64,000 nt of DNA from Mesorhizobium sp. AR07 (GCF_024746815.1 NZ_CP080525.1:558001-622000); one strand, 5' to 3'. Shown: positions 33,892 through 44,669, counted from the first letter of the stretch. Made by a program: numbers and translations. Notes: generated by a model from the sequence alone, not told the origin.

Positions 33892-34074
33892 TCACTCGGC
33901 GATGTGTATCCCGTGGTCAGCGAGAGCAGCCATTATGTCTTCGATATCGGTCGAACTAAACTCTCGTTTGGGGAGCAGTAGGTCGAGCTGGCCCATTGTG
34001 ACGTCTCTGCCCTTTTCGATCAGTGCTTGAACAATTGGCTGCATGTCCGTTCGAAGGTGGTTCTCGCCCGACAT
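33892..34074 (-). CDS. stand-alone sigma-70 region 1.1-like protein
   Basis: This is only 60 residues. After the leader MSGENHLRTDM, the sequence PIVQALIEKGRDVTMGQ, LDLLLPKREFSSTDIEDIMA and ALADHGIHIAE lines up residue by residue with region 1.1 of primary sigma factors (helix - GxVTxxxLxxLLP - IEDxMxxLxDxGIxxxE). No core-binding or DNA-binding sigma regions follow. In sigma-70, region 1.1 occupies the RNA polymerase main channel and blocks DNA binding. It begins 13 bases after the aat stop on the same strand, so it is probably the last gene of the aroQ-accB-accC-aat operon. Its role is unknown; titration or modulation of RNA polymerase is inference. Confidence 0.7.
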   Translation of the reverse strand: MSGENHLRTDMQPIVQALIEKGRDVTMGQLDLLLPKREFSSTDIEDIMAALADHGIHIAE

Positions 34075-34087
34075 CGAATCTCTTCAG

Positions 34088-34705
34088 TTACGGAAAAAAG
34101 ACGGCCTCACCCTTCAGCGCGTCGGCCAGCATCTTCTCATACTTGCCGCGCGGCACGTCGACCGCGCCCAAGCGCTTGAGGTGCTCGGTGGTGAATTGCG
34201 TATCAAGTAACGCGAAGCCCCGCGCCTTCAAGCGCTCGACGAGATAGAAAAGACAGGTCTTGGAAGCGTCCGTTTCCCTGGCAAACATGCTCTCGCCGAA
34301 GAAGACCCGGCCGAGCGACACGCCGTAGAGACCGCCGACCAGCCGCTCCTCGCGCCACGCCTCGACCGAATGACAGTGCCCCATCCGGTGCAGTTGCACA
34401 TAGGCTTCGCGGATCGGCGCGTTGATCCAGGTCGACCGGCGCTCCTCGCGCTTTTCGGCGCAGCCGTCGATCGTCGCTTCGAAATCGAAATCGAAACGGA
34501 TGTCGAAAGGATGCTTCTTGATCGTTTTCCTGAGGCTCTTCGGCGTGTGAAAACCGTCGAGCGGGATGATGCCGCGCGTCTCCGGCCGCACCCAGAACAC
34601 CTCCGGGTCGCCGGCACTTTCGGCCATCGGAAAGACGCCCGAGGCATAGGCCTTGAGCAAAAGGTCGGTGGGGATGCGATAGCCGGGCGCGTAGGGGCGG
34701 GTCAT
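34088..34705 (-). CDS. aat: leucyl/phenylalanyl-tRNA-protein transferase
   Basis: This 205-residue enzyme transfers Leu or Phe to N-terminal Arg/Lys of proteins, marking them for ClpAP. Family motifs are seen: [74 protein letters not shown] and [22 protein letters not shown]. Length is normal. It follows accC by 12 bases. Confidence 0.95.
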   Translation of the reverse strand: MTRPYAPGYRIPTDLLLKAYASGVFPMAESAGDPEVFWVRPETRGIIPLDGFHTPKSLRKTIKKHPFDIRFDFDFEATIDGCAEKREERRSTWINAPIREAYVQLHRMGHCHSVEAWREERLVGGLYGVSLGRVFFGESMFARETDASKTCLFYLVERLKARGFALLDTQFTTEHLKRLGAVDVPRGKYEKMLADALKGEAVFFP

Positions 34706-34717
34706 CGCGTCCCCGGA

Positions 34718-36061
34718 CTACTCTTCCTTGGCCAGGTATTTTTCCAGCCAGTGGATGTCATAGTCGCCATTGGCGATATCGGCATTGCCGACGAGATCGC
34801 GAAACAGCGGCAACGTCGTCTTGATGCCGTCGACGACGAATTCATCCAGCGCACGCCGCAGCCGCATCATGCACTCGACGCGGTTGCGCCCATGCACGAT
34901 CAGCTTGCCGATCAGGCTGTCGTAATAGGGCGGGATCTTGTAGCCGGAATAGACGCCGGAATCGACGCGGATGCCGAGACCGCCCGGTGTGTGGAAGTGG
35001 GTGATCGTGCCGGGCGAGGGGGTGAAGGTGCGCGGGTCCTCGGCATTGATGCGGCATTCGATGGCGTGGCCATTGAACTTGATGTCTTCCTGCCTGACCG
35101 AAAGTCCGCCGCCCGAGGCGACGCGGATCTGCTCGTGCACGAGATCGATGCCGGTGATCGCTTCGGTCACCGGATGCTCGACCTGCAGGCGCGTGTTCAT
35201 CTCGATGAAGTAGAACTCGCCATTCTCGTAGAGGAACTCGATCGTGCCGGCCCCGGAATAGCCGAGGTCGGCGATGGCCTTGGCGCAGACGCCGCCGATG
35301 CGGGCGCGCTCCTCGGCATTGAGGGCCGGCGAGGGCGCCTCTTCCCAGACCTTCTGGTGGCGGCGCTGCAGCGAACAGTCACGCTCACCGAAATGCACGC
35401 CGCGGCCAAAGCCGTCACCGAACACCTGGACCTCGATGTGACGTGGTTTTTCCAGGTATTTCTCGATGTAGACGGCGTCGTCGCCAAAGGCAGCACCGGC
35501 TTCCGAGCGCGCCGTCTGCAGCGCGACCTCGAGGTCGTCCTCGGTATGCGCCACCTTCATGCCGCGCCCGCCGCCGCCGGCCGACGCCTTGATGATCACG
35601 GGATAGCCGATCTCGGCGGCAATGCGCCTGGCTTCCTTTTCATCGGTCACCGCGCCGTCCGAACCGGGCACCACCGGAATGCCGAGGCGTTTTGCTGTGC
35701 GCTTGGCCTCGATCTTGTCGCCCATGATGCGGATGTGGTCGCCGGACGGGCCGATGAAGGTGATGTTGTGGGCGGCCAGAATGTCGGCGAACTTGGCGTT
35801 CTCCGACAGGAAGCCGTAGCCCGGATGCACCGCATCGGCGCCAGTAATCTCGCAGGCGGCGACGATCTGATGGATGTTGAGATAGCTGTCGCGCGATGGC
35901 GGCGGGCCAATGCAGACGCTCTCGTCGGCGAGCCGGACATGCATGGCATCGGCGTCGGCGGTCGAATGCACCACCACCGTCTGGATGCCGAGTTCCTTGC
36001 AGGCGCGCAGCACCCGAAGCGCGATTTCGCCGCGATTGGCTATGAGGATCTTTTGAAACAT
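34718..36061 (-). CDS. accC: acetyl-CoA carboxylase biotin carboxylase subunit
   Basis: This 447-residue ATP-grasp enzyme carboxylates biotin on AccB. Visible are [53 protein letters not shown] (Gly-rich ATP loop), [35 protein letters not shown] and ECRINAEDP. It is 10 bases downstream of accB in the same operon. Confidence 0.96.
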   Translation of the reverse strand: MFQKILIANRGEIALRVLRACKELGIQTVVVHSTADADAMHVRLADESVCIGPPPSRDSYLNIHQIVAACEITGADAVHPGYGFLSENAKFADILAAHNITFIGPSGDHIRIMGDKIEAKRTAKRLGIPVVPGSDGAVTDEKEARRIAAEIGYPVIIKASAGGGGRGMKVAHTEDDLEVALQTARSEAGAAFGDDAVYIEKYLEKPRHIEVQVFGDGFGRGVHFGERDCSLQRRHQKVWEEAPSPALNAEERARIGGVCAKAIADLGYSGAGTIEFLYENGEFYFIEMNTRLQVEHPVTEAITGIDLVHEQIRVASGGGLSVRQEDIKFNGHAIECRINAEDPRTFTPSPGTITHFHTPGGLGIRVDSGVYSGYKIPPYYDSLIGKLIVHGRNRVECMMRLRRALDEFVVDGIKTTLPLFRDLVGNADIANGDYDIHWLEKYLAKEE

Positions 36062-36071
36062 CCGGCCCGCT

Positions 36072-36530
36072 CTACTCGATCACGACAAGCGGCATGCCGT
36101 ATTCGACCGGCGTCGCATCCTCGAACAGGATCGCCGTCACCGTGCCGGCGCGTGGCGAGGGGATCTGGTTCATCGTCTTCATCGCCTCGATGATCAGCAG
36201 CGTCTGGCCTTCCTTGACCTTCTGGCCGACTTCGATGAAGGCCTTGGCGTCGGGCGACGGCGCCAGATAGGCGGTGCCGACCATCGGCGAGGTTATCGCA
36301 TTTTTCGACACATCGACCACCGCCGGCGCTGCCGCGGCAGCGAGTTGGGCCGCGGCCGGCGCATAGGCAGGCTGCGGCGCCGCGATCGCGTGAACGGCCG
36401 GCGCCTGCCGCGAGACGCGTACCTTCAGGTCGCCCAGTTCAACCTCGATCTCGGTGAGGTTGGTGTCGTTCAGTATGCCCGCCAGATCGCGGATCAGTTG
36501 CTGGTCAACACCGGTCTTCTTTATCGACAT
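36072..36530 (-). CDS. accB: acetyl-CoA carboxylase biotin carboxyl carrier protein
   Basis: This 152-residue carrier ends in a biotinyl domain with the target Lys in [14 protein letters not shown] and the thumb region [24 protein letters not shown]. An Ala/Pro linker (about residues 45-75) joins it to the N-terminal helix [29 protein letters not shown]. The start at 36530 (MSIKKTG) has AAGG upstream and fits the family; the frame opens at 36560. Confidence 0.95.
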   Translation of the reverse strand: MSIKKTGVDQQLIRDLAGILNDTNLTEIEVELGDLKVRVSRQAPAVHAIAAPQPAYAPAAAQLAAAAAPAVVDVSKNAITSPMVGTAYLAPSPDAKAFIEVGQKVKEGQTLLIIEAMKTMNQIPSPRAGTVTAILFEDATPVEYGMPLVVIE

Positions 36531-36556
36531 TTTCGAGCCTTCTGTTTGTTGGCCGG

Positions 36557-36991
36557 TCATAGGCGTGCTGCCAGCGCCTGCAGTGCCAGCGTGTAGCCGA
36601 GCGGCCCAAAGCCACAGATCATGCCGACGGCAACCGGCGCGACCATGGAAACGTGGCGGAATGGTTCCCGCGCATGGATGTTGGAAAGATGGACTTCGGC
36701 GACCGGCAGCGGCGCGATGGCGCGAATGGCGTCGTGGATCGCGATCGAGGTGTGGCTGTAGGCGCCCGGATTGATGACGATGCCGACAGCCTTGTTGCCG
36801 GCTTCCTGGATCCAGTCGACAAGGTCGCCCTCGTGGTTCGACTGGCGGAAATCGATCTCGAGCCCAAGCGCCGTGCCAGCCTGCTTGCAGTCATCGGCGA
36901 TGGCGGCAAGCGTCTTGCCGCCATAGATGCCCGGCTCGCGCTTGCCGAGCGCGTTGAGATTGGGACCGTTCAGGACGAAAACCGTTTTCAA
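36557..36991 (-). CDS. aroQ: type II 3-dehydroquinate dehydratase
   Basis: This is 144 residues from a TTG start (TTGAAAACGGTT), chosen because AAAGGT lies 7-8 bases upstream and the protein then begins directly before [21 protein letters not shown], the family N-terminus; the ATG at 37051 would add 20 odd residues. The catalytic Tyr (PGIYGG), [16 protein letters not shown] and [16 protein letters not shown] blocks are seen. The enzyme acts in the shikimate pathway. It is the first gene of the aroQ-accB-accC-aat operon. Confidence 0.93.
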   Translation of the reverse strand: MKTVFVLNGPNLNALGKREPGIYGGKTLAAIADDCKQAGTALGLEIDFRQSNHEGDLVDWIQEAGNKAVGIVINPGAYSHTSIAIHDAIRAIAPLPVAEVHLSNIHAREPFRHVSMVAPVAVGMICGFGPLGYTLALQALAARL

Positions 36992-37139
36992 AAAGCAGAC
37001 CTTTCCCGGCGCCGGCATCAAACCGGCGCGCTGGCCCTCTATAATGGGCATAGACGCCCGCGAAAAGAGCGCAAGTGCGTTCTTTCACTGTCCACAACAG
37101 GCGGAAATGTGCCCGTGAGAAATGTGCTCCTGAGCAAAA

Positions 37140-37943
37140 TCAGAGCGCGGCTTTCGCCGCCTCGATCTTTTCAGCCAGCACTTGCTGCCCAAGCGCCCCG
37201 AACACAACCTCGTTGCCGACCACATAGGACGGCGTTCCGGTGATCGCCAGCTTGTTGGCAAGATCGTAGGTCTTGGAGAACGCCTCGGTGATCGACGGAT
37301 CCTTCATCTTCTCGCGCAGCGTTGCTTCGTCGGCACCGAGCGAAAGCGCGATCTTGATGGCCGTCGCCTCGGTGGCGCGTCCCTGGCCGCCGAGCAGCGC
37401 GTTGTGGAACTCGCCGTACTTTTCCGGATGCATCAGGTGGAAAGCCATCGAAACGACGCTCGCTTTCTGCGAATCGGGTCCGAGGATCGGGAATTCCTTG
37501 AGCACGAAGCGCAGATCCGGATCAGACTTGGTCAGCGCCTGCATGTCGCTGATGGCGCGTTTGCAGAAGCCGCAATTGTAGTCGTAAAATTCGACGATGG
37601 TGATCTTGCCGTTCGGATTGCCGACGACGCCGTCGAAGGCGGAGTTGAAGATCTGGTCCTTGGCGCCCTTGATCACGCCGAGATGAGCGATGCGCTGCTC
37701 TTCCTTCTGTTTGGCTTCGAGCGCGTCCTGGACCTCCAGAAGGACTTCCGGATTCTTCAGCAGGTAGTCGCGGATGATGCCCTCGACCTCGCTGCGGTCG
37801 ATCTTGGTGTCGGCCGCCGCCGTCTGGACGGACTGCGCCGTACCGGCCTTGGCAATCTGTGGGCTTCCGGCCACGAATCCGAAAGCCAGCATGGCAAGGG
37901 CGACCGCAACCCCCGTGGTGCCCAGCAGCAGTGCCTTTTTCAT
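37140..37943 (-). CDS. DsbA/Com1-like thiol:disulfide oxidoreductase
   Basis: This is a 267-residue exported protein. An N-terminal hydrophobic segment (LLGTTGVAVALAMLAFGFVAG) is followed by a helical region with IIRDYLLKNPEVLLEVQDALEAKQ, then the thioredoxin fold with the redox motif in FYDYNCGFCKRAISDM (CxxC = CGFC) and the cis-Pro loop ITGTPSYVVGN. The insertion between is alpha-helical as in DsbA. It probably oxidises or isomerises disulfides in the periplasm. The M48 protease gene lies upstream on the same strand. Confidence 0.9.
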   Translation of the reverse strand: MKKALLLGTTGVAVALAMLAFGFVAGSPQIAKAGTAQSVQTAAADTKIDRSEVEGIIRDYLLKNPEVLLEVQDALEAKQKEEQRIAHLGVIKGAKDQIFNSAFDGVVGNPNGKITIVEFYDYNCGFCKRAISDMQALTKSDPDLRFVLKEFPILGPDSQKASVVSMAFHLMHPEKYGEFHNALLGGQGRATEATAIKIALSLGADEATLREKMKDPSITEAFSKTYDLANKLAITGTPSYVVGNEVVFGALGQQVLAEKIEAAKAAL

Positions 37944-38013
37944 CGTTCCTGTTCCTTCTACCTGTTTTCCGGCCCGGTTCGTCTGGCTGTGTCGCAGCGC
38001 GCGGCCGGAAGGT

Positions 38014-39408
38014 TCATTTGATCTTGGTTGATGGTGTGTAGTTTATGATGTCCTGGGCGCGAAGCCAGCGCGGCTCGCCGCGTTTCATCTGCTGCTGCGC
38101 CCGCATGGCGAAGATCTTCGCATCCTTGTAATTGCCGGAATAGAAATGACCTTCGGCGGTGGCAAGTTCGGCGCCCGGTATGTCATTCAACTCGCCATAG
38201 GCCTGCGCCAGATAGCGATACCCGGCCGAATTTTCCTTGTCGCGTCCCAGACCGTTGTTGATCTGCACGACGGCTTTCTTCAGGGAGTCAGGTGTACCGA
38301 CCGCCATCAGCGCCTGGCCAAGGGACACCGGCAGCAATCCGGATCGCGCTGGGTCGAGGCTGACCGCCTTGGCATAGGCATCCGCGGCATCCCTGGGCTT
38401 GTTCGCCTTCATCAGGATGTCGCCGCGCAATTCCTGGAAATAGGCGTTTTTCGGCTGCGCCTTGATCAGTGCATTGGTCTTGGCGAGCGCGGTCGCGATG
38501 TTACCGAACAGGTATGTCGACTGGGCATCGCCATATTGCGCGGCGAGACTGCCCGGCATTTTGCGCATCAGCCGCAACGCGGCCGCCTGGCCCTCCATGT
38601 AGACGGCGATCTTCACACGCATCAAATCGTGCCGCTGCTGCAGTGCCGGGGCATCGATTTTGTCGACATACGGGCTCTGTTTCACCAGCACTTCGAGATT
38701 GGCGATACGGTCCTGCGGCATCGGGTGGCTGATGCGGTAGGGATCGACCTGCGCACCCGACAGCGACAGTGCCGTCTGGAAGCGGTGGAACGTCTTCAGC
38801 ATGCCCATGCCGGATTGGCCGGTGGCGTTGAGATAGGTGATCGCCGAGCGGTCGGCGGTCATCTCCTCGGTGCGCTGATAGGCGAGGATGCTGCGCTGTG
38901 CCATCTCGCCGCCGCCGGCCGCCACGCCCATGCCGGCGCCGGCAAGGCCGCGGCTGTTGGTGGTGGCACCGGCAACGATGGCGCCGGCGCCCAGCAATGT
39001 GGCGATGATGGCCATCGTCTTGGCGCGTTCGAGCTGGTCGCGCAGCTTCTGCTGGTGGCCGCCGGCGATATGGCCGGCCTCGTGCGCGATGACGCCGATG
39101 ATCTCGTTGGGCGTTTCGGCCGTCATCAGCGCGCCGGTGTTGACGAACATCCGGCGCCCGGTGACGAAGGCGTTGAAGCTCTGGTCGTTGACCAGCACGA
39201 TGTCGATGCCGTCATTCGCCAGCCCCGCCGCCTTGAAGATCGGTCGCGCGTAATCGCGCACCAGCGCCTCGATCTCGGCATCGCGTATGACGGGCACGTT
39301 CTGGGCGAAGGCGCTGACCGAACTCGCCACCGCGACGGCCACGCCAAGCGAAAGCGTCGCGAAGACGCGCGCTGCCTGAGCAATCGTCGATCTGGGTCGG
39401 CTCAACAT
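38014..39408 (-). CDS. M48 family metalloprotease with TPR repeats (BepA-like)
   Basis: This is a 464-residue protein. A signal peptide ends SAFAQ. The zinc motif is IGVIAHEAGHIAGGHQQKLR, with the third ligand in EEMTADRSAITYL. The C-terminal half holds several TPR-like helix pairs (AYFQELRGDILMKANKPRDAADAYAKAVSLDP, SAGYRYLAQAYGELNDIPGAEL). The layout and length match the BepA/YfgC group that helps assemble or degrade outer-membrane proteins such as LptD and BamA. It lies in the periplasm. Confidence 0.92.
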   Translation of the reverse strand: MLSRPRSTIAQAARVFATLSLGVAVAVASSVSAFAQNVPVIRDAEIEALVRDYARPIFKAAGLANDGIDIVLVNDQSFNAFVTGRRMFVNTGALMTAETPNEIIGVIAHEAGHIAGGHQQKLRDQLERAKTMAIIATLLGAGAIVAGATTNSRGLAGAGMGVAAGGGEMAQRSILAYQRTEEMTADRSAITYLNATGQSGMGMLKTFHRFQTALSLSGAQVDPYRISHPMPQDRIANLEVLVKQSPYVDKIDAPALQQRHDLMRVKIAVYMEGQAAALRLMRKMPGSLAAQYGDAQSTYLFGNIATALAKTNALIKAQPKNAYFQELRGDILMKANKPRDAADAYAKAVSLDPARSGLLPVSLGQALMAVGTPDSLKKAVVQINNGLGRDKENSAGYRYLAQAYGELNDIPGAELATAEGHFYSGNYKDAKIFAMRAQQQMKRGEPRWLRAQDIINYTPSTKIK

Positions 39409-39554
39409 GATGTGTCCACTGGTAGACGAGCGGGCGAAAGATGAAAAGTCGGCGCCGGAAACTTCCTCAACTTGTGATCCTCACATCAATCGGGCATTTG
39501 TGCGGCGCGGCCGCCAAAGCCAGGTGGGGACGGCCGGAGGAAAATGAGATAAAG

Positions 39555-40703
39555 ATGGTCGTTTCGCTTTCACGTCGCGGCAATGTCGAACCCTTCCACG
39601 CCATGGACATTCTGGCCGAGGCGAACCGGCTGAGGGCGCAGGGCGTGCCGGTCATCTCCATGGCCGTCGGCCAGCCATCCGACCCGGCGCCGGTCGGGGT
39701 TCGCGCCGCGGCGGCCGAGGCCTTGCGGGACGGACGCATCGGCTACACCGACACGCTCGGCCTCGCCGCGCTGCGCAAGGCGATCGCCGAACATTACGCC
39801 GATCACTATGGCCTCGATATTCCACCCAGCCGGATCGCGGTGACCACCGGATCGTCGGCCGCCTTCAATCTCGCCTTCCTGGCGATGTTCGATCCAGGCG
39901 ACCGCGTCGCCATCGCGGCGCCCGGTTATCCCGCCTATCGCAACATCATGGCCGCACTCGGCATCGATGTGGTTGAGATCGAGCTTGGCGAGGCCGCCTA
40001 CCTGCATGCCGGTCATCTGGAAACCGCGCATCGCGAAAAGCCACTGAAAGGCGTGCTGTTTGCCAGTCCGGCCAATCCGACCGGCGCGGTCATACCGGCC
40101 GACGAACTGGCGGTTCTGGTGAGGACGGCGCAAGAGCTCGGCATCGCCGTCATCTCCGACGAAATCTACCATCGGCTGGCCTATGCTGCTCCCGACACCA
40201 CGGCACTTGCCTATGGCGGCGACGTGACGGTGATCAACTCATTCTCGAAATACTACTGCATGACCGGCTGGCGCATCGGCTGGATGGTGTTGCCCGAAGA
40301 CCTGGTGCGGCCGGTCGAGCGCGTCGCCCAGAGCCTCTACATCTCGCCGCCGGAACTGTCGCAGATCGCCGCGATCGAGGCGTTCAAGGCGACCGAGGAA
40401 CTGGAAGCGGTGAAGGGTCGCTATGCCTGGAATCGCGAACTCTTGATGAAACGACTGCCGGAACTCGGCTTTCCGCTGGCCGCACCCATGGATGGCGCCT
40501 TCTATGCCTTTTGCGATGTCACCAGGCATACCAACGACAGCATGGCTTTCGCGCGAAAGATGCTGGCGCAGGCGCATGTGGCGGCGACGCCCGGTCGCGA
40601 CTTCGACACCCAGGCGGGTCACCGCACCATGCGGTTCTCCTATGCCGGCAGCCATGACGACATGGTCGAGGCGATGGCGCGCATCGAACGTTGGTTGAGG
40701 TAG
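39555..40703 (+). CDS. PLP-dependent aminotransferase (class I/II)
   Basis: This 382-residue fold-type I aminotransferase shows [27 protein letters not shown] [65 protein letters not shown] and the PLP Lys in [17 protein letters not shown]; the carboxylate-binding Arg is in TMRFSYAG. It is probably aspartate- or alanine-type; the exact substrate cannot be read from the sequence. The start at 39555 has GGAGG upstream, and the frame opens at 39441. It ends 4 bases before the glutaminase start. Confidence 0.9.
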   Translation: MVVSLSRRGNVEPFHAMDILAEANRLRAQGVPVISMAVGQPSDPAPVGVRAAAAEALRDGRIGYTDTLGLAALRKAIAEHYADHYGLDIPPSRIAVTTGSSAAFNLAFLAMFDPGDRVAIAAPGYPAYRNIMAALGIDVVEIELGEAAYLHAGHLETAHREKPLKGVLFASPANPTGAVIPADELAVLVRTAQELGIAVISDEIYHRLAYAAPDTTALAYGGDVTVINSFSKYYCMTGWRIGWMVLPEDLVRPVERVAQSLYISPPELSQIAAIEAFKATEELEAVKGRYAWNRELLMKRLPELGFPLAAPMDGAFYAFCDVTRHTNDSMAFARKMLAQAHVAATPGRDFDTQAGHRTMRFSYAGSHDDMVEAMARIERWLR

Positions 40704-40707
40704 CACC

Positions 40708-41637
40708 ATGCCGGAACTCGAACAGGCGCTAGCCGAAGTCGCAGCCGAAATGGCCGAGCGTACGGACCGCGGCGATGTCGCCACCTACATTCCGCAGTTG
40801 GGAAAGGTCGATCCAAAAAAATTCGGCATCGCCGCCGTCACCAATGACGGCCGCGTGCTGATGGCGGGTGACGCCGATCAAGCCTTTTCGATCCAGAGCA
40901 TCTCGAAAGTGTTCACCTTGACACTGGCGCTCGGCAATGTCGGCGATGCGTTGTGGCAGCGGGTCGGACGCGAGCCGTCGGGCAATCCGTTCAACTCGAT
41001 CGTCCAGCTCGAGCACGAGAACGGCATTCCGCGCAATCCGTTCATCAATGCCGGCGCCATCGTCATTTCTGACATCCTGCTTGCCGGCCACCAGCCGCGT
41101 GAGGCGATCGGCGAAATCCTGCGCTTCATCCAGTTCCTGGCCGATGACGAGACGATCATTATCGACCGCGACGTCGCGGCGTCCGAGCGCGCCACCGGCT
41201 ATCGCAACTTCGCTCTTGCCAACTATATGAAATCCTTCGGCAATCTCAACCATGCGCCGGAGCTGGCGCTGGGCGTCTACTTCCATCACTGCGCCATCGC
41301 CATGAGCTGCCGGCAGTTGGCGCTCGCCGGCCGCTTCCTCGCCAATGGCGGCAAGAATCCGGCGACTGGGCATTCCGTGGTGTCGGCCGAGCGCGCGCGC
41401 CGCATTGGCGCGATGATGCTGACCTGCGGCCATTATGACGGCTCCGGTGATTTCGCCTTCCGCGTCGGCATTCCCGGCAAGAGCGGCGTTGGCGGCGGCA
41501 TATTGGGCATCGTGCCGGGCGTGGCGTCGCTCGCCGTCTGGTCGCCTGGCCTCAACGCCAACGGCAATTCCAAGCTGGGCTCGATCGCGCTGGAAAAGCT
41601 GGCCAGGATGATGAACTGGTCGATCTTCGCGCCGTAG
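40708..41637 (+). CDS. glsA: glutaminase
   Basis: This 309-residue beta-lactamase-like glutaminase hydrolyses glutamine to glutamate and ammonia. The catalytic Ser-x-x-Lys is in [12 protein letters not shown]; other landmarks are [71 protein letters not shown] and [13 protein letters not shown]. It is probably co-transcribed with the aminotransferase, 4 bases upstream. Length is typical. Confidence 0.95.
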   Translation: MPELEQALAEVAAEMAERTDRGDVATYIPQLGKVDPKKFGIAAVTNDGRVLMAGDADQAFSIQSISKVFTLTLALGNVGDALWQRVGREPSGNPFNSIVQLEHENGIPRNPFINAGAIVISDILLAGHQPREAIGEILRFIQFLADDETIIIDRDVAASERATGYRNFALANYMKSFGNLNHAPELALGVYFHHCAIAMSCRQLALAGRFLANGGKNPATGHSVVSAERARRIGAMMLTCGHYDGSGDFAFRVGIPGKSGVGGGILGIVPGVASLAVWSPGLNANGNSKLGSIALEKLARMMNWSIFAP

Positions 41638-41666
41638 CGTTTGGTGACCGCCAGTAGATACGAAAA

Positions 41667-41705
41667 ATCCCGCGCCGTCTTTCGATCGGCGCGGGATTCT
41701 TTTTG
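41667..41705. terminator. bidirectional terminator between glsA and rne
   Basis: AATCCCGCGCC and GGCGCGGGATT form an 11-pair stem around about 11 bases. CTTTTT follows on the plus strand, and GAAAAA precedes it, giving a T-run for minus-strand transcripts. It lies between two converging genes. Confidence 0.85.
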
Positions 41706-41735
41706 TCAGAAAATCATTTCAAGTGGCTGAAAGGC

Positions 41736-44669
41736 CTAGAAAAAGCCCTTTCGCTGCCACCAGCCGGCGCGCTTCGGCTTGTCTTCGGTCTTGGCCGCCG
41801 GTTCGTCGGCAACGGTCGAGGACACCACCGGCACGACCGGCGCATCCACTGCCGCCGCCTTGCGCCGTGACGGGCGGGCCTTCGGTGCCGCCTCCACGGT
41901 CACTGGCACTGCCTCGTCGGAGGCGGTGACCGGCGTCACGATAGGAACTTCCGCGACCGCTTCGGCAACCGGCTCCTCGGCGACAACCTCGGCAGCGGCC
42001 TTCTTCGGCTTGGCGGCGCGACGTGGCTTCTTCGGCTTTTCGGTGCTCGGCGCGTCGTCATTGGCCGGAGCTAGCGCCACGGGCTCTTCAGCCGGTGCGG
42101 CAACGACTGGCACGTCAGCGACCACCACACTTTCTGCAACGTCGCCATCGGACGCTTCAGTGGTTTCGCCGGCACCTGCCTCGGTCTCGCCTTCACCGTC
42201 TTCGCGACGGTTGCGCTTGCCGCCGCGCTTGCCGCGCCGGCGCTTCTTGCCCTGGCCGTCGTCCGAAGCCTCAACCGTTTCAGACGTTTCGGCAACACCG
42301 AGAGGGGCGTCGTCGCCCGCCTCCGCGTCGCCATCGCTGGCAGTGGTTGCAGAGTCGGAGAACTCATCGGCCGGGGCCGAGATGGCAGTCCCGTCCGTCG
42401 GCGCGCCATGTTCGCGATCGCGATCCTTGCCGCCGCGACGCCGCCGGCGCTTGCGACGCTTGCGGTCACGGCCTTCGCCTTCCTCGCCGCCACCGGCTGC
42501 GGCAGGCCGCGGCTGTTGTTGCTGCGGCTGCTGGCGTGGCTGCTCGGCCTGCACCGGTGCCTCGTCGTCTTCCTCCACGACGACGACCTCGTCCTCGGGC
42601 TCTTCCGCCTCGACATAGGCTGGGAAGCTGCGCGCCTCGACGAAGCCTTCCGGCTTTTCAGCCAGCGCGCCGCGGAAGATCGCATAGTGCTGCGCTCCGA
42701 CCGAATCGTCGGCCTCGACGGTGATGGTCAACCCGAAGCGGCTTTCCAGTTCCACCAGCGTGCCGCGCTTGTGGTTGAGCACGTAGAGCGCGGTCGCCGC
42801 TGGCGTCCGCACCGTGATGTGGCTGCGCGAATCCTTGAGCAGGAATTCCTCGATCGCCCGCACCACCATCAGCGCGACCGACGAATCGGAGCGCACATGG
42901 CCGGTGCCGCCGCAATGCGGGCAGGGCTTCATGGTCGATTCCAACACGCTGGCGCGGATGCGCTGGCGTGACATCTCCATCAGGCCGAAATGCGAGATAC
43001 GGCCGACCTGGATGCGCGCCCGGTCGTTCTTGAGGTGATCCTTCAACCGCTTCTCGACGGAGCGGTTGTTGCGGTTCTCCTCCATGTCGATGAAGTCGAT
43101 GACGATCAGGCCGGCAAGATCGCGCAATCTAAGCTGACGCGCGACTTCCTCGGCCGCTTCCAGATTGGTGTGGAGCGCGGTGTCCTCGATCGAGTGCTCC
43201 TTGGTGGAACGGCCCGAATTGACGTCGATGGCGACCAGCGCTTCGGTCTGGTTGATGATGATGTAGCCGCCGCTCTTCAGCGTCACTTGCGGCTGCAGCA
43301 TGCGATCGAGCTGTGCCTCGATGCCATTGCGCACGAAGATCGGCGTCGTGTCGCGGAATGGCTGAACCACCTTGGCGTGGCTCGGCATCAGCATGCGCAT
43401 GAAGTCCTTGGCCTCGCGGTAGCCTTCCTCGCCGGAGACAAGAATCTCGTCGATATCCTTGTTGTAGAGGTCGCGCACCGAACGCTTGATCAGGCTGCCT
43501 TCCTCATAGACTAGGGCAGGGGCCGTCGACTGCAAGGTGAGATTGCGGACATTTTCCCACAGCCGCATCAGATATTCGTAATCGCGCTTGATCTCGGCCT
43601 TGGTGCGGCTCTCGCCAGCGGTACGCAGGATGACGCCCATGCCTTGCGGCACTTCGAGATCGGCAACGACCTCCTTGAGGCGCTTGCGGTCGACCGCGCT
43701 GGTGATCTTGCGCGAAATGCCGCCGCCGCGCGCCGTGTTGGGCATCAGTACCGAATAGCGGCCGGCAAGCGACAGATATGTGGTGAGCGCGGCGCCCTTG
43801 TTGCCGCGCTCTTCCTTGACGACCTGCACCAGCAGGATCTGCCGGCGCTTGATCACTTCCTGGATCTTGTACTGGCGGCGCACCGGCTTGCGGCGGTTGC
43901 GCACTTCTTCCAGCGCATCCTCGGCGCCGACCGATTCGACTTCGTGATCGTCCGGATGCGAGGACTGCACTTCTTCCAGCATGCCGCGATCATTGTCGCC
44001 GGACGTCGCTTCGCTGCCCTGTTCCGCCTGCGGGACGGCTTCGGAAATCACATCGCCTTCGACCGAGGCGGCGATCGATGTTGGGCCGCCTTCGCGTGTT
44101 TCGGTCTCGTCCTGCTCAGATGAACCTTCATCATGGCCGGACGTATCGGAATGTTCTGAAGTATCGGCCGCGTGTTCGATGATCTCGGAGGTGTGGGAGA
44201 TCTCCTCGACAACGATGTCGCCATTGTCGCCGTCTTCGCCATGCTCGCCGGCAGCTTCGCCTGCATCGCGCTTGTGCTCGCCGCGGTCGCGGCTCTTGCC
44301 GCCGCGCCGGCGTCCGCGCCGTCCGCGATCGCGGCTCTGCCGATCTTCACCGTCGCCATCCTCGTCCTCCTCGTCTTCAGCCTCCTGCGCTTCCGCGCGC
44401 AGCAGTGCCTGACGGTCGGCGACCGGAATCTGATAGTAATCGGGGTGTATTTCACTGAAGGCGAGAAAACCGTGACGGTTGCCGCCATATTCGACAAAAG
44501 CTGCCTGAAGGGAAGGTTCGACGCGCGTTACGCGGGCGAGGTAGATGTTTCCTTTGAGCTGCTTCTTGTCCTGGGATTCAAAGTCGAATTCTTCAATTCG
44601 GTTACCGCGAACGACGACAACGCGTGTTTCCTCCGGGTGGGAGGCGTCTATCAGCATTTTGTTGGGCAT
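41736..44669 (-). CDS. rne: ribonuclease E
   Basis: This 977-residue endoribonuclease is the core of the RNA degradosome. It starts MPNKMLIDASHPEETRVVVVRGNRIEEFDFES; the S1 domain spans about residues 35-100 and 280-330, split by an acidic and basic low-complexity insert (residues 100-275) as in other alphaproteobacterial enzymes. The 5'-sensor and DNase I-like catalytic part has LVAIDVNSGRSTKEHSIEDTALHTNLEAAEEVARQLRLRDLAGLIVIDFIDME, and the zinc link is CPHCGGTGHV. The last 250 residues are Arg-, Glu-, Ala- and Pro-rich scaffold ending GWWQRKGFF. GGGAGGA lies 10 bases before the ATG. The 650-base leader suggests autoregulation (inference). Confidence 0.95.
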   Translation of the reverse strand: MPNKMLIDASHPEETRVVVVRGNRIEEFDFESQDKKQLKGNIYLARVTRVEPSLQAAFVEYGGNRHGFLAFSEIHPDYYQIPVADRQALLRAEAQEAEDEEDEDGDGEDRQSRDRGRRGRRRGGKSRDRGEHKRDAGEAAGEHGEDGDNGDIVVEEISHTSEIIEHAADTSEHSDTSGHDEGSSEQDETETREGGPTSIAASVEGDVISEAVPQAEQGSEATSGDNDRGMLEEVQSSHPDDHEVESVGAEDALEEVRNRRKPVRRQYKIQEVIKRRQILLVQVVKEERGNKGAALTTYLSLAGRYSVLMPNTARGGGISRKITSAVDRKRLKEVVADLEVPQGMGVILRTAGESRTKAEIKRDYEYLMRLWENVRNLTLQSTAPALVYEEGSLIKRSVRDLYNKDIDEILVSGEEGYREAKDFMRMLMPSHAKVVQPFRDTTPIFVRNGIEAQLDRMLQPQVTLKSGGYIIINQTEALVAIDVNSGRSTKEHSIEDTALHTNLEAAEEVARQLRLRDLAGLIVIDFIDMEENRNNRSVEKRLKDHLKNDRARIQVGRISHFGLMEMSRQRIRASVLESTMKPCPHCGGTGHVRSDSSVALMVVRAIEEFLLKDSRSHITVRTPAATALYVLNHKRGTLVELESRFGLTITVEADDSVGAQHYAIFRGALAEKPEGFVEARSFPAYVEAEEPEDEVVVVEEDDEAPVQAEQPRQQPQQQQPRPAAAGGGEEGEGRDRKRRKRRRRRGGKDRDREHGAPTDGTAISAPADEFSDSATTASDGDAEAGDDAPLGVAETSETVEASDDGQGKKRRRGKRGGKRNRREDGEGETEAGAGETTEASDGDVAESVVVADVPVVAAPAEEPVALAPANDDAPSTEKPKKPRRAAKPKKAAAEVVAEEPVAEAVAEVPIVTPVTASDEAVPVTVEAAPKARPSRRKAAAVDAPVVPVVSSTVADEPAAKTEDKPKRAGWWQRKGFF

